DNA of 59,295 nucleotides from Thomasclavelia sp. (GTDB lineage Bacteria; Bacillota_I; Bacilli_A; Erysipelotrichales; Coprobacillaceae): positions 1 through 59,295 of the forward strand of contig JAQVWN010000010.1 of NCBI GenBank assembly GCA_028749475.1. The letters run 5' to 3'. Made by a program: the position numbers and the translations under genes. Shown here one piece after another: positions 32,950 through 41,984 of the stretch (positions are counted from its first letter, which is position 1; each line of letters opens with the position of its first letter). The notes under the pieces were generated by a model that searched no databases, had not been told where the DNA came from, and saw nothing but the letters and a program-made list of their open reading frames with translations.

Positions 32950-34728
32950 ATGACATTTATTAATAATTTAATTAATACAATTGGTAAATATAATATAATT
33001 ATTATTGCGCTTGTGATTTTAGTAATAATTTTTGGTTTCATTATCTATAAATCGGTTAGACTTAGAAAATATCGTAAAGAAATAATTGAACTAGAAAATA
33101 GAATGAATGCAACTAAGACTTTACCTATTCAATATCGTTTAGGTCGTATTAAGGGTATTGCTCGGAATATGCCAGAAGTTAAAGAAAAGTATGAAGAATA
33201 TACTAAAGAATATCAAACATTAGTTGATGAGCAATTAAACAGTATTACTAATGAAATTAACGATATTGATGAAAAACTTTTTTCTAAAAAAGTTGGAGGA
33301 GTTAAAAGTGCTTTACTAAAACTTGATGAAGATATCCAAAATTATGAAAAAGAATGTAAAGAATTATTAGATAAGATTGAAGTTATTACTGAAATTGAAA
33401 ATGTTCAAAGAATTGAAATAATAAAAATTAAAGAAAAATATCGTAATACTAATGATACTTATGACTCAGTTCGATTTAAGGTTGAAAATTATGTTCCAAA
33501 TATTAAACGTAAACTTGATGAGGTAGAAACAGAGTTTGTAGAGTTAGAAGATTTAATGAATTCTCAAAAATATGAAGAAGCAAAATCTTTAACAAATGAA
33601 ATTAGTAATCAAATAACTTTATTAGATGATAATCTTCGTGATTTACCTACGTACATTTCTATTGTCAGAAAATATATTCCTGAAAGAATTAATGAATTAA
33701 ATGAAACTATTAAAGAAATGAAGGAAAATGATTTTGCATTAGAAAGAATGAATACTTCAGTTCGTTTTAATAAAATTAATAGTGATTTAGAAAGTGCTAT
33801 TAGAAATATTAAAGATCTTCAATTAGAAAATGTTGGTCAAACAATTGAAGTGGTTACTCAAGAAATTAAACAATTATCTTCCGACTTTGATAATGAGCAA
33901 GCTGCATTTAAAAAGTATAAAAAAGCGCATGATAATTGTTTTGACACAATTAATGATATTGATAAAGGATATAAACAAGCTATTGAATCATATTCTAAGA
34001 TTCAAAAGAATTATATCGTTAGTGAATATAACATTACTTTAGAAGAAGATAAGAAAAAATTTGAAGATATTAAGCAAGAATTAGAAGAACTTAATGTGAT
34101 TATTAAATCAAAGGATTTCTCATATTCTTCAATGATTGAATCATTTGATGATTTAGTTGCCAAGGCGAGAATTTCATCTAAAGATTTAGCTAGATATAAT
34201 GAGTTAGAAGCAACTTTAATTTTAGAAGAAAAAAGGGCTTTAGATGAATTGGATAATATAAATATTGTCTTATTAGAAATCAAATCAGAAATTAAAAATA
34301 AGCATTTACCGATGATTAATGATTCCTATAAAGATTATATTAAAGATTCTTATGAAAAAGCCGATGCAATATTAAGCTTTATTAAGCAAAGGCCTATTGA
34401 TTTAGATCAATTATCTAATCAAGTTGATGCTGCTAGAGATGTTATTTATAAACTATATGATAATGTCCACAACTTAATAGTTACTGCTGAAATGGTTGAA
34501 GATGCCATTGTTTATGGAAATAGATATCGCTCTGACTTCTTAGAAGTTAACACTGAACTTACAAAAGCCGAACTATTATTTAGAAATGGAGAGTATACAA
34601 AAGCTCTAACTACGGCAGTTGATATTATAGAAAAGATTAAACCTGGTTCTTATGAGATGCTAGTTAATAAATCTAAAAACGGACGACCAGATACAAATAA
34701 TGAAAATAAGCTAAATAAGAATAGCTAA
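32950..34728 (+). CDS. ezrA: Septation ring formation regulator EzrA
   Basis: 592 aa. One N-terminal membrane helix (about 13-33) is followed by RLRKYRKEIIELENRMNATK, the typical EzrA juxtamembrane segment, and then about 540 residues of spectrin-like coiled-coil helices. EzrA tethers and modulates FtsZ at the membrane. The neighbourhood ezrA-cysteine desulfurase-thiI is the same as in B. subtilis, which supports the name despite low sequence complexity. Slightly longer than the B. subtilis protein. Confidence 0.88.
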   Translation: MTFINNLINTIGKYNIIIIALVILVIIFGFIIYKSVRLRKYRKEIIELENRMNATKTLPIQYRLGRIKGIARNMPEVKEKYEEYTKEYQTLVDEQLNSITNEINDIDEKLFSKKVGGVKSALLKLDEDIQNYEKECKELLDKIEVITEIENVQRIEIIKIKEKYRNTNDTYDSVRFKVENYVPNIKRKLDEVETEFVELEDLMNSQKYEEAKSLTNEISNQITLLDDNLRDLPTYISIVRKYIPERINELNETIKEMKENDFALERMNTSVRFNKINSDLESAIRNIKDLQLENVGQTIEVVTQEIKQLSSDFDNEQAAFKKYKKAHDNCFDTINDIDKGYKQAIESYSKIQKNYIVSEYNITLEEDKKKFEDIKQELEELNVIIKSKDFSYSSMIESFDDLVAKARISSKDLARYNELEATLILEEKRALDELDNINIVLLEIKSEIKNKHLPMINDSYKDYIKDSYEKADAILSFIKQRPIDLDQLSNQVDAARDVIYKLYDNVHNLIVTAEMVEDAIVYGNRYRSDFLEVNTELTKAELLFRNGEYTKALTTAVDIIEKIKPGSYEMLVNKSKNGRPDTNNENKLNKNS

Positions 34729-34743
34729 GCTATTCTTATTTTT
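34714..34743 (+). terminator. ezrA terminator
   Basis: AATAAGAATAGC, loop TAA, GCTATTCTTATT and T-tail. The left arm includes the last ezrA codons. Confidence 0.75.
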
Positions 34744-34761
34744 ATGATTAGAGGGAATAAA

Positions 34762-35895
34762 ATGATTTATTTAGATTACGCAGCAACAACACCATTAAAT
34801 GAGGATGTTAAAAATACATATTTTAAGTTATTAGAAAAATATTTCTATAATTCTGATTCTATTTATAAGCAAGGTCTGGAAGTTGATGCCTTACAAGAAA
34901 AATCACGTCAAAACTTGTCAGATATGTTAGGATGTAAAAATAATGAATTAATATTTACTAGTTGTGGTAGTGAAGCAAATAATCTAGCTATTAAAGGAAT
35001 TGCTTTTAGATATAGAAATAGGGGGAATCATATAATTACTACTTGCAATGAACATTCCTCAATATTTGAAGCTTGTAAAGAGTTAGAGAGAGTTTTCAAT
35101 TATGAAGTTACTTATTTACCCGTAGATCATAATGGCTGTGTAAACATTGAAGATCTAAAGAATAGTATAAAAGAAAACACTATTTTAGTAAGTGTTATGC
35201 AAGTTAATAATGAAATAGGATCAATTAATAATATTAATGAAATAGGAAAGTATTTAAAACAATTTCCTACTATTATTTTTCATTCAGATATGGTTCAAGC
35301 CTTAGGAAAACTAAATATCGATTTAAAATATGTTGATCTGGCTTCTTTTTCAGCTCATAAAATAAATGGATTAAAAGGATCTGGATTGCTTTATAAAAGT
35401 AGTCATATTGATATTGTTCCCTTAATCAGTGGGGGACAACAAGAATTTAACCTTCGGGCTGGAACTAGCAATGCATGTAATAATATTGTCTTTTCAAAGA
35501 CTATGCGTCTTGCTTTACAAGACCTTGATAAAAAGTACCAAAAACTAACTGAAATTAATGATTACTTACGTTTAAAACTTAACGATTTAAGTGTAGTAGT
35601 TAACTCAGACAAAGATAAATGTATTGCCAGTATTATTAATGTCTCATTACCTGGTTATAAACCAGAAGTAATATTGCATTATTTGGAAAGTAAAGATATA
35701 TTAATATCTACAAGGAGTGCATGTAGTTCTAAAACAACTAGTGTATCAAGAGTCCTTGCAAATATGGATTTAAAAGATGAAGTAGCTAGTAGTGCTATTA
35801 GAATCTCACTTAGTTATCAAACTTCTAAAGAAGATATTGATACTTTAATTAAATATTTAAAAAAAGCTATGGAAGATTTGAAGAGGGTTGATTAA
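34762..35895 (+). CDS. Cysteine desulfurase (NifS/IscS class, thiI partner)
   Basis: 377 aa PLP enzyme that takes sulfur from cysteine. It begins with MIYLDYAATTPLN, the family start. The PLP lysine is in SFSAHKINGLKG and the persulfide Cys in STRSACSSK. It overlaps thiI by one base (TAATG), and in B. subtilis the equivalent nifZ feeds ThiI for 4-thiouridine in tRNA and thiamine sulfur. Start ATG 34762 follows AGAGGG; the ATG at 34744 precedes that site. Confidence 0.9.
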   Translation: MIYLDYAATTPLNEDVKNTYFKLLEKYFYNSDSIYKQGLEVDALQEKSRQNLSDMLGCKNNELIFTSCGSEANNLAIKGIAFRYRNRGNHIITTCNEHSSIFEACKELERVFNYEVTYLPVDHNGCVNIEDLKNSIKENTILVSVMQVNNEIGSINNINEIGKYLKQFPTIIFHSDMVQALGKLNIDLKYVDLASFSAHKINGLKGSGLLYKSSHIDIVPLISGGQQEFNLRAGTSNACNNIVFSKTMRLALQDLDKKYQKLTEINDYLRLKLNDLSVVVNSDKDKCIASIINVSLPGYKPEVILHYLESKDILISTRSACSSKTTSVSRVLANMDLKDEVASSAIRISLSYQTSKEDIDTLIKYLKKAMEDLKRVD

Positions 35896-37091
35896 TGAAA
35901 GCAGATTATGTTTTAGTCCGTTTTGGTGAACTTACGACTAAAGGGAAAAATAGAAAATTATTTACAAGACGATTGTTAGATAACTTAAAAGAGGTTTTAG
36001 CAGATTATCCACAAATAGAGTATCGTTTAACGCATGATCGTTTATATATGCATTTAAACGATGCCAATCAAGAAGATGTCTGTGAAAAAATAAAATTAGT
36101 CTTTGGTATTTATAGTTTTAGTTGTTGCTACAAACTTGATACAGATATTAATGAAGTTAAAAAAGTTGCAAGCTATTTAGTTAATACTGCTAAAAAGACT
36201 ACTTTTAAAATTATGACAAAACGTTCGGATAAAACTTATCCTGCAACTTCCCTTGAAATAAGTAAAGATGTGGCAGGATATGTATTGACTCATACTGATC
36301 ATGAATTGAAAGTTGATGTGAGAAATCCCGAAGTACTGATTACAGTTGAAATAAGAAATGATGCTTACTATGTAATGGATAATACCATTAAAGGAGCTGG
36401 TGGCTATCCTGTTGGAGTTGGCGGTAAAGCACTTTTAATGCTTTCTGGCGGAATAGATTCCCCTGTAGCGGGTTATCTTACAATGAAAAGGGGAGTTAAT
36501 ATTGAATGTATTCATTTTGCAGCTCCACCTTATACAAATGAACAAGCTCGTCAAAAAGTATTTGATTTAGTTGACAAGATAAGAAAATATGGCCATGGAA
36601 AAATTAAAGTTCATGTTGTAAATTTCACAGAATTACAATTAGCTGTATATAAATATACTGATGAACCATACGCTATGACTGTTATGAGAAGAATGATGTA
36701 TCGTATTGCTGAAAGGGTAGCTAATGAAAATAAATGTTTAGCTATTGTTAATGGAGAAAGCATTGGTCAAGTTGCAAGTCAAACTCTAAATAGTATGAAT
36801 ACTATTAATTCAGTAATTACTATGCCAGTAATTAGACCAGTTGTATGCTTAGATAAACTAGAAATTATTGATATTGCTAACCAAATAGATACTTATGATA
36901 TTTCTATTAAACCATTTGAAGACTGTTGTACTATCTTCACGCCTAAAAATCCAGCAACAAAACCTACTGCTCATAAAGCAGCAATGTATGAAGAAAAGTT
37001 TGATTATCAACCATTAATTGATGAATGCGTAAATACAGTTGAAACTATTACAATAAACGATAATTATAATAAAAATGAGGATATATTTTAG
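35895..37091 (+). CDS. thiI: tRNA 4-thiouridine synthase ThiI
   Basis: 398 aa. The N-terminal ferredoxin-like/THUMP region (about 1-165) is followed by the PP-loop ATPase domain MLSGGIDSPVAGYL (about 180-193). No rhodanese domain follows, as usual in Gram-positives, where the adjacent desulfurase supplies sulfur directly. Functions in s4U8 formation and possibly thiamine synthesis. Co-translated with the desulfurase gene. Confidence 0.92.
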   Translation: MKADYVLVRFGELTTKGKNRKLFTRRLLDNLKEVLADYPQIEYRLTHDRLYMHLNDANQEDVCEKIKLVFGIYSFSCCYKLDTDINEVKKVASYLVNTAKKTTFKIMTKRSDKTYPATSLEISKDVAGYVLTHTDHELKVDVRNPEVLITVEIRNDAYYVMDNTIKGAGGYPVGVGGKALLMLSGGIDSPVAGYLTMKRGVNIECIHFAAPPYTNEQARQKVFDLVDKIRKYGHGKIKVHVVNFTELQLAVYKYTDEPYAMTVMRRMMYRIAERVANENKCLAIVNGESIGQVASQTLNSMNTINSVITMPVIRPVVCLDKLEIIDIANQIDTYDISIKPFEDCCTIFTPKNPATKPTAHKAAMYEEKFDYQPLIDECVNTVETITINDNYNKNEDIF

Positions 37092-37103
37092 TAAACGCTT
37101 ACA
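37090..37103 (+). promoter_or_regulatory. cre box (CcpA site) upstream of ackA
   Basis: GTAAACGCTTACA at 37091-37103 fits the cre consensus with near-perfect dyad symmetry (GTAA/TTAC); only the leading T is replaced by A. Its centre lies 13.5 bp upstream of the -35 box, the same spacing as at pfkA. ackA is a classic CcpA-activated gene in B. subtilis. Confidence 0.75.
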
Positions 37104-37109
37104 TTTTAA

Positions 37110-37138
37110 TTGCTAAAACCTTCTAAATCTAATAAACT
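37110..37138 (+). promoter_or_regulatory. ackA promoter embedded in a terminator hairpin
   Basis: TTGCTA (37110-37115), 17-bp spacer, TAAACT (37133-37138), a moderate match that is supported by its exact distance from the cre box. A transcript from here would begin near 37145, inside the right arm of the hairpin, and so could not form it. Confidence 0.5.
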
Positions 37139-37157
37139 ATTAGTTAGGAGGTTTTTT
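37115..37157 (+). terminator. thiI terminator that also holds the ackA ribosome binding site
   Basis: AAAACCTTCTAA (37115-37126) pairs with TTAGGAGGTTTT (37144-37155), extended by CTAATA/TATTAG with an AAC loop, for a stem of about 18 bp ending in six T. The right arm contains the AGGAGG Shine-Dalgarno of ackA. Confidence 0.8.
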
Positions 37158-37159
37158 AT

Positions 37160-38356
37160 ATGACTAAAGTTATGGCAGTTAATGCTGGAAGTTCTTCTTT
37201 AAAGTTTCAATTATTTGAAATGCCAGCAGAAAAAGTAATTGCATCTGGACTAGTTGAAAGAATTGGTCAAGATCAAGGAAATTTTACAATAAAGTATAAT
37301 GGAGAAAAAGTAGAAATCACAGCACCTATTAAAGATCATGAAGTTGCAGTTAAAATGTTATTAGATGCTTTAATAGAACATAAAATAGTAAAGCGTTTAG
37401 ATGAAATAGACGCAGTAGGACATCGTATAGTACAAGGAGGATCCTATTTTGATGATTCAGTAAAAGTAGATAATTCAGTGGTAGATAGAGTAAGAGAACT
37501 AGCAGAACTTGCACCTCTTCATAATCTAGCACATATTGTAGGTTATGAAGCATTTAAAGAAGAATTACCAGATGTTGAACACGTTTTTGTATTTGATACT
37601 GCATTCCATCAAACATTGGATGAAGAGAGATTCTTATATCCACTACCATATGAATATTACACAGATTATAAAGTAAGAAAATATGGTGCTCATGGAACAA
37701 GTCATAAATATGTTTCTCAAAAAGCAATTGAAATGTTAGGAAACCCTACAGATAGTAGAATAATTGTTTGTCACTTAGGAAATGGTGCCAGCATTTCAGC
37801 TGTCTTAAATGGAAAATGTATAGATACATCGATGGGATTCACACCACTTGCTGGAGTAATGATGGGAACTCGATGTGGAGATGTCGATCCTTCTATCATG
37901 CCTTATTTATGTAAAAAATTAAATAAGACACCTGATGAAATGTTAGATATCTATAATAAAAAATCTGGAATGCTTGGAGTTTCAGGTATATCATCTGATT
38001 CTAGAGACATTGAAAATGCCTTATTTAAAGATGGAGATGAAAGGGCCTTATTAACTGGTCTTTTATATGCTAGAATCGTATCTAAGTATATTGGTTCATA
38101 CTATGCTGAACTTGGTGGATGTGACGCTATTTGTTTCACAGCAGGAGTTGGAGAAAATGCTAGTTATCTTCGTAGAATCATCATCGATAATATTTCAAAA
38201 GCTTTTGGAGTATTCTTAGATGAACAATTAAACAATGTTCGAAGTAGTAAACCTAGAGTTATTTCACATCAATATTCTCAAATTAAAGTTATGGTTATAC
38301 CAACTAATGAAGAATTAATGATAGCACGTGATACAATTAGAATATTAGGATTATAA
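37160..38356 (+). CDS. ackA: Acetate kinase
   Basis: 398 aa, the usual length. N-terminal VMAVNAGSSSLKFQLF, CHLGNGASISAV, the phosphate-binding TPLAGVMMGTRCGDVDP and FTAGVGENA are all intact. It makes ATP and acetate from acetyl phosphate in overflow metabolism. There is no pta next to it. Upstream lie a cre box and a promoter nested in the thiI terminator. Confidence 0.96.
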   Translation: MTKVMAVNAGSSSLKFQLFEMPAEKVIASGLVERIGQDQGNFTIKYNGEKVEITAPIKDHEVAVKMLLDALIEHKIVKRLDEIDAVGHRIVQGGSYFDDSVKVDNSVVDRVRELAELAPLHNLAHIVGYEAFKEELPDVEHVFVFDTAFHQTLDEERFLYPLPYEYYTDYKVRKYGAHGTSHKYVSQKAIEMLGNPTDSRIIVCHLGNGASISAVLNGKCIDTSMGFTPLAGVMMGTRCGDVDPSIMPYLCKKLNKTPDEMLDIYNKKSGMLGVSGISSDSRDIENALFKDGDERALLTGLLYARIVSKYIGSYYAELGGCDAICFTAGVGENASYLRRIIIDNISKAFGVFLDEQLNNVRSSKPRVISHQYSQIKVMVIPTNEELMIARDTIRILGL

Positions 38357-38379
38357 GCCATTTTAAATGGCTTTTTTTT
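38356..38379 (+). terminator. ackA terminator
   Basis: AGCCATTT, one-base loop in a near-palindrome, AAATGGCT, then eight T. Confidence 0.8.
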
Positions 38380-38410
38380 GTAGATATGATACTATGGTTT
38401 AGGTGATAAA

Positions 38411-39337
38411 ATGAATGAAATAATAGAAAAAATAAAATCATATAATAATATCGTAATCTTTAGGCATCAAAGTCCTGATTATGACGCTTTTGGTAGTTCT
38501 TTTGGCTTTTATGAAATTCTTAAAGCAACTTATCCAAATAAAAAGATTTATCTAGCAGGTGAATTTACAAGTGATTTAATTGAAAAATTTGATATAAATT
38601 TAGATACTTCTTTAAAGTATGATAGTAATACTTTAGGAATTGTTTTAGATACGGCCAATAGTGACAGAATAGATGGTGAGTATAGTAAATGTAAAGAATT
38701 TATTAAAATAGATCATCATCCAATAGTTGAAAACTACGCAGATATCCAAATTGTTGATGACACCGCTAGTTCAACCTGTCAATTAGTTACCCATTTTTAT
38801 AATGATTATAAAGATGAATTAAAAATAACTTTAAGTGCTGCAAACAATTTATATATGGGAATCATTGGTGATTCTAGTAGATTTTTGTTTAAATCTACTG
38901 ATGCTAGAACTTTTAAAGCAGCTGGTATTTTAGTTGATTTAGGAGTAGATATTACAACTATCTATAATAAAATGTATTTATCTAATGAAAAAGATATGTT
39001 AATAAAAAAACATATTCTAAATGCTTATAGAGTTAATGGCCATGTTGCTTATTATGTTTTAGAAGATAAAGATTTAAAAGAACTTGATATTCCTCGTGAA
39101 AGAGGTAGTGATTTTGTAAATATGCTGTCACAAGTTAAAGAATACTATGTCTGGGTGGCGGTTACTCAAAACACTGTAGATAACAATTATCGTGTTTCAA
39201 TTAGAAGCAGAGATTATTGTGTCAATAAAGTGGCTAATAAATATAATGGTGGTGGACATGCGCTAGCTAGTGGATGCCGATTAGACAGTATCGATCAACT
39301 GCCTAATCTATTAAAAGATTTAAATGATTTATTTTAA
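38411..39337 (+). CDS. nrnA: DHH/DHHA1 phosphoesterase, NrnA-like
   Basis: 308 aa. The N-terminal metal motif is HQSPDYDAFGSS (DxD), then VLDTANSDR and DHHP near 97-100, and the C-terminal GGGHALASGC motif of DHHA1. B. subtilis NrnA degrades nano-RNAs and dephosphorylates pAp; related members act on c-di-AMP or pApA, and the sequence alone does not separate these. AGGTGAT ribosome binding site; 9 bases separate it from pncA. Confidence 0.85.
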   Translation: MNEIIEKIKSYNNIVIFRHQSPDYDAFGSSFGFYEILKATYPNKKIYLAGEFTSDLIEKFDINLDTSLKYDSNTLGIVLDTANSDRIDGEYSKCKEFIKIDHHPIVENYADIQIVDDTASSTCQLVTHFYNDYKDELKITLSAANNLYMGIIGDSSRFLFKSTDARTFKAAGILVDLGVDITTIYNKMYLSNEKDMLIKKHILNAYRVNGHVAYYVLEDKDLKELDIPRERGSDFVNMLSQVKEYYVWVAVTQNTVDNNYRVSIRSRDYCVNKVANKYNGGGHALASGCRLDSIDQLPNLLKDLNDLF

Positions 39338-39346
39338 GGAGAAAAT

Positions 39347-39865
39347 ATGAAAGTTTTAATTGTAGTTGATATGCAAAATGATTTTGTAGATGGTGCTTTA
39401 GGTAGTAATGAGGCAGTTAAAATAGTTGATAGAGTAGTCGCCAAAGTAAAGAACTTTGATGGAAAAGTAATATTTACTAGAGATACTCATTATGATAATT
39501 ATTTAGAGACTAGTGAAGGTAAAAAATTACCTGTCAAACATTGTATTGAAAATACTCATGGTTGGGAAATAATTGATTCTTTAAAACCTTTTGTTAAACA
39601 AGTAATTAATAAACCTACTTTTGGTAGTATTGAATTATCAAAATTGATGACTACTTTAAACAACCAAGAGTCAATAGATAGTATTGAATTAATAGGCTTA
39701 TGTACAGATATTTGTGTAATCTCAAATGCTGAAATATTAAAAGCAACATTATATGAGACACCGATAATAGTTGATGCTGCTTGTTGTGCTGGAGTAACAG
39801 TTGAAAGTCACAACAATGCTTTAAATGCCATGGAAGCAACTCAAATTAATGTTATAAATAGATAG
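39347..39865 (+). CDS. pncA: Nicotinamidase (isochorismatase family)
   Basis: 172 aa. The catalytic triad is Asp8 (VVDMQNDF), Lys near 89 (NKPTFGS) and Cys123 (CTDICV). The metal-binding DTHYDNYLETSEGKKLPVKHC region separates nicotinamidases from other family members. It converts nicotinamide to nicotinate for NAD salvage. AAGGAG ribosome binding site, co-transcribed with nrnA. Confidence 0.88.
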   Translation: MKVLIVVDMQNDFVDGALGSNEAVKIVDRVVAKVKNFDGKVIFTRDTHYDNYLETSEGKKLPVKHCIENTHGWEIIDSLKPFVKQVINKPTFGSIELSKLMTTLNNQESIDSIELIGLCTDICVISNAEILKATLYETPIIVDAACCAGVTVESHNNALNAMEATQINVINR

Positions 39866-39892
39866 AAATCATTGTTGATTTCTTTTCTTTTA
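39865..39892 (+). terminator. pncA terminator
   Basis: GAAATCA, loop TTGT, TGATTTC, then a T-rich run interrupted by one C. Short stem. Confidence 0.6.
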
Positions 39893-39918
39893 CTAGAATA
39901 TAAATTAATTAATAGATA

Positions 39919-39927
39919 TGTTATAAT
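39919..39927 (+). promoter_or_regulatory. Extended -10 of the two-component operon promoter
   Basis: TGTTATAAT; no recognisable -35. The ribosome binding site CGAGGTG and ATG 39949 follow. Confidence 0.5.
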
Positions 39928-39948
39928 TTATGAAGTCGAGGTGTAAAT

Positions 39949-40620
39949 ATGAAATCTAAAGTGTTAATCGTTGATGATGAAGTAGATATAAGAGAATTGT
40001 TGAAATTCTATTTAGAAAAAGAAGGTTATGATGTATTAGAAGCTGGAAATGGTAATGATGCATTGGATATAGTTGAATCTAGTTATATTGATTTAGCTAT
40101 TATAGATGTAATGATGCCTGAAATGGATGGCTTTGAACTTGTAGAAAATATTAAGGAATACCGTGATTTGCCTTGTATTATGTTAACAGCTAAAGGTGAA
40201 AACAAAGATAAACTTAGAGGCTTTTCTACTGGAGTAGATGATTACGTTACTAAACCCTTCGATCCTGCTGAATTAATGGCTCGTGTTAAAGCAATATTTA
40301 AAAGATATAATCTTAATACCAGTAATATAATTAAAATTGGGGAAGTCGAGTTTGATGGTGATAAATATGAAATCAGATATAAGGATGAGGTGATTAAACT
40401 TCCTTTAAAACAATTTGAATTATTATTTGAATTAGTTAAAAATCCAGATCAAATTTACTCTCGTGAACAATTAATTGAGAAGATTTGGGGGATGGATTAC
40501 GATGGTTTTGATCGGACTGTCGATGTTCATATTAAAAGAATTAGAGAAAATGTAGGACATTTACCAGGATTTAAAGTTGTTACTGTAAGAGGACTAGGAT
40601 ATAAAGTAGAGGTAGAATAA
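39949..40620 (+). CDS. OmpR/PhoB-family response regulator
   Basis: 223 aa. The receiver domain has the acidic pair DD (9-10), phosphoacceptor Asp53 (AIIDVMMPEMDG), the switch Thr in MLTAKG and Lys in VTKPFDP. A C-terminal winged-helix domain (TVDVHIKRIRENVG, VRGLGYKVE) follows. It forms an operon with the sensor kinase, sharing one base (TAATG). It could be the PhoP of this genome given the PhoP-like boxes at 11528, but nothing in the sequence proves this. Confidence 0.9.
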   Translation: MKSKVLIVDDEVDIRELLKFYLEKEGYDVLEAGNGNDALDIVESSYIDLAIIDVMMPEMDGFELVENIKEYRDLPCIMLTAKGENKDKLRGFSTGVDDYVTKPFDPAELMARVKAIFKRYNLNTSNIIKIGEVEFDGDKYEIRYKDEVIKLPLKQFELLFELVKNPDQIYSREQLIEKIWGMDYDGFDRTVDVHIKRIRENVGHLPGFKVVTVRGLGYKVEVE

Positions 40621-41978
40621 TGAAATCAGTATATTCAAAGTTAATATTGGCTTTCCTTTCTACTATTTTAATTAGTTTTACTATTGCAGCGTTTATTGGT
40701 ATTAAATCTAATTACCAACAAATTGAAGATCAAGGTGAAACTGAGCTAGCTTCAGCTAATGAATATGTATCTAAACTAGTAAATGTAAATGATAATTATG
40801 ATTATTTAATTAATAAGTATGCTAAAAACTCATCATATGTTGTTTATATATTTAAAGATGGAAGCTTAACCAAATATAATTCTATTCAAGATGAACCTAG
40901 TTATTCTCAAATAAATAAAGAATATATCAAGAAAACTAATGGTTTTATTTATGCTAACCATAATCTTCAAGGATATGCTGATAAATATAAAATAGATGGA
41001 AAAGAATATTCTATTTTTGTGTATAAAGATTATACTAATCAAAAAGGAATATTTACTTATTCTTCAGTCTTAATTCTAGGTTGTATATTTTTAGTTGGAA
41101 GTATCATCTTTTTAATTGTGGCTGATTATATCATTAAACCAATTACTAGACTAAATAAAGCAACGAAAGAGTTATCTAATGGTAATTATGATGTTAGGGT
41201 TACTTGTACTGGTGATGATGAAATATCTAATCTTACAGAAAACTTCAACAAAATGGCCCAACAATTATCTAAGAATGATGAAACTCGTCAAAAGTTCATT
41301 TCTGATGTATCTCATGAGTTTCAAACACCACTTACTTCTATTCAAGGTTTCGCAAATATTTTAAAAGATGAAGAACTGACAAAAGAACAAAAGGATAAGT
41401 ATTTAAATATAATCATTTATAATAGTAAAAGATTATCAGGATTAGCTAAAAATATGTTACAATTAACGCTGTTAGAGACTGGTGATGGAGCTTTAGAAAT
41501 CACAGAGTATTCTTTAGTTAACCAACTTGAAAGAATTATTACTTCTTTAGAATCACAAGCTAGCTCTAAAGCAATAGAAATTCAATTTAATCATTCAAAA
41601 GATATTTTAATAAATGCTGATGAGGGTAAATTGGAACAAGTGTGGACTAATTTAATTAGCAATGCAATTAAGTATACAAATCGAAAAGGTTTAGTGATAG
41701 TTGGAGCTAAACAAAACAACAAGGCTATCATAGTAACAGTTGAAGATACAGGAATGGGAATGTCTCAAAATGCTATTAGTCATATTTATGAAAGATTCTA
41801 TCGTGAAGAAAAAGCGCGTTCAGAAGCAGGAAATGGACTAGGTCTTTCAATAGTAAAAACTATTCTGGATCAACACGATGCTACTATTGATGTTAGTTCG
41901 GAGATAGACGTTGGAACAAAATTCACTATTACTTTTCCAGATAAGAGAAGTATTAAAGATATAATTAAGAAAGGTTAA
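40620..41978 (+). CDS. Sensor histidine kinase
   Basis: 452 aa. Membrane segments at about 7-28 and 143-168 enclose an outside sensor domain of about 115 residues with no recognised fold. A HAMP domain follows (about 169-220), then the phosphoacceptor His232 in SDVSHEFQTPLTS, and the ATPase boxes NLISNAIKYT, DTGMGM and GNGLGLSIVK. The ligand is unknown. It is co-translated with the response regulator and followed 6 bases later by smc, where Bacillus has rnc. Confidence 0.9.
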   Translation: MKSVYSKLILAFLSTILISFTIAAFIGIKSNYQQIEDQGETELASANEYVSKLVNVNDNYDYLINKYAKNSSYVVYIFKDGSLTKYNSIQDEPSYSQINKEYIKKTNGFIYANHNLQGYADKYKIDGKEYSIFVYKDYTNQKGIFTYSSVLILGCIFLVGSIIFLIVADYIIKPITRLNKATKELSNGNYDVRVTCTGDDEISNLTENFNKMAQQLSKNDETRQKFISDVSHEFQTPLTSIQGFANILKDEELTKEQKDKYLNIIIYNSKRLSGLAKNMLQLTLLETGDGALEITEYSLVNQLERIITSLESQASSKAIEIQFNHSKDILINADEGKLEQVWTNLISNAIKYTNRKGLVIVGAKQNNKAIIVTVEDTGMGMSQNAISHIYERFYREEKARSEAGNGLGLSIVKTILDQHDATIDVSSEIDVGTKFTITFPDKRSIKDIIKKG

Positions 41979-41984
41979 GAGAAT

